Shown: positions 7,062 through 7,658 of the stretch, piece by piece | How positions within the stretch are numbered: position 1 is the stretch's first letter | How the letters are laid out: each line of letters begins with the position of its first letter | From: Rhodoferax sp. | GTDB taxonomy: Bacteria > Pseudomonadota > Gammaproteobacteria > Burkholderiales > Burkholderiaceae_C | Assembly (NCBI GenBank): GCA_028292305.1 | Contig: JAQGMQ010000065.1 | Location: forward strand, 1 to 7,658 | Length of the DNA stretch: 7,658 bases | Direction of reading: 5' to 3' | Notes under the pieces: generated by a model | Told to the model about the DNA's origin: nothing | Database searches by the model: none | Seen by the model: the letters and a program-made list of their open reading frames with translations, nothing else | Translations under genes and position numbers: made by a program

Positions 7062-7658
7062 TCAGGCAATTTTGAAGCGAGCCACCGACTGGCGCAACTC
7101 TTCGGCCATGTGCGACAACTCGCGCACCTGCTGCGCCGTGGAGCGTGTGCCCTGGCCGGTCTGCTCGGTCACGGCGAAGATGTGCTGGATGTTGTCGGCC
7201 ACGACGTTGGCCTTCTCGGCCTCGCGCGAGGTGGCGCTGGAGATCTGCTCGATCAGCTCGGCCAGCCGGCGCGAGACGCGGTCGATCTCGGTCAAGGCCG
7301 TGCCCGCGCTGTCGGACAGCTGGGCCCCGGCCACCACGCCCTGCGTGGACCGCTCCATGGCGGCCACCGCGTCCTGCGTGTCGGTTTGAATCGCCTTCAC
7401 CAGTGCCGCGATCTGGCGCGTGGCATCGGCGGAGCGCTCGGCCAGCCGCTGCACTTCTTCTGCGACGACCGAGAAGCCTCGACCGGCGTCGCCCGCCGAG
7501 GCCGCCTGGATGGCGGCGTTGAGCGCCAGCACGTTCGTCTGCTCGGTGATGTCCGAGATCAGCTCGGTGATTTCGCCGATCTCCTGCGACGACTCGCCCA
7601 GCCGCTTGATCCGCTTCGACGTTTCCTGGATGTGGTCGCGGATGGAGTTCATGCCGCC
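7062..7658 (-). CDS. pilJ: PilJ-like methyl-accepting chemotaxis protein, C-terminal signalling domain (partial, 5' end beyond window)
   Basis: The last 198 residues of a chemoreceptor; the N-terminus, any membrane segments and the sensor domain lie past the right edge, and the frame stays open to base 7658. The conserved hairpin tip of receptors is clear: SDITEQTNVLALNAAIQAA, then AGDAGRGFSVVAEEVQRLA and ERSADATRQI. In chemoreceptors this tip binds the CheW-like adaptor and the kinase. The wording EVQRLAERS with KAIQTDTQDAV is close to what I recall of Pseudomonas PilJ, and the kinase gene directly downstream is of the PilL/ChpA type, so PilJ is the best name. The rest is helical coiled coil (for example ELIEQISSATSREAEKAN). 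The protein ends in RFKIA and has no aromatic-acidic pentapeptide of the kind that tethers CheR or CheB. It ends 48 bp before the kinase ATG, consistent with one operon. A different receptor of the same signalling class cannot be excluded without the N-terminus. Confidence 0.92.
   Translation of the reverse strand, partial: GGMNSIRDHIQETSKRIKRLGESSQEIGEITELISDITEQTNVLALNAAIQAASAGDAGRGFSVVAEEVQRLAERSADATRQIAALVKAIQTDTQDAVAAMERSTQGVVAGAQLSDSAGTALTEIDRVSRRLAELIEQISSATSREAEKANVVADNIQHIFAVTEQTGQGTRSTAQQVRELSHMAEELRQSVARFKIA

Overview
The window is GC-rich DNA carrying the 3' part of a Pil-Chp type chemosensory operon on the minus strand. Transcription runs from right to left. Two genes account for almost all of it: the C-terminal part of a PilJ-like methyl-accepting chemotaxis protein (7062-7658, cut by the right edge) and a complete, very large CheA-type hybrid histidine kinase of the PilL/ChpA family (216-7013, 2265 residues). 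The gene order, the wording of the kinase N-terminus (DLGPLAWVLDELR) and the GC-rich codon use suggest a betaproteobacterium, most likely in Burkholderiales near Comamonadaceae. That placement is from memory of the family, not from a search.

Layout. 1-215 is the region downstream of the operon and holds no gene I recognise, only a weak hairpin just after the kinase stop. 216-7013 is the kinase: degenerate Hpt-like bundles at the N-terminus, a disordered linker, a canonical Hpt domain, a long acidic linker with six copies of an FAEQxAFDEA motif and then a proline-rich stretch, two more Hpt domains, the CheA dimerisation and ATPase core, a CheW-like domain and a C-terminal CheY-like receiver. 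7014-7061 is a short junction without a visible Shine-Dalgarno sequence. 7062-7658 is the signalling domain of the receptor.

How the genes work together, from knowledge of the family: PilJ-type receptors form arrays with CheW-like adaptors and the ChpA/PilL kinase. The kinase phosphorylates its own Hpt domains and passes phosphate to response regulators (PilG and PilH in Pseudomonas) that control type IV pilus extension and retraction, and hence twitching and surface sensing. No pilK-like methyltransferase gene lies between receptor and kinase, unlike in Pseudomonas aeruginosa. The most unusual sequence feature is the six-copy motif array in the kinase linker. The next most unusual is a pair of degenerate phosphotransfer modules near the N-terminus, one with His and one with Ser at the position of the phosphorylated residue. 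I see no RNA gene, mobile element or CRISPR array, and no clearly novel multi-gene system.
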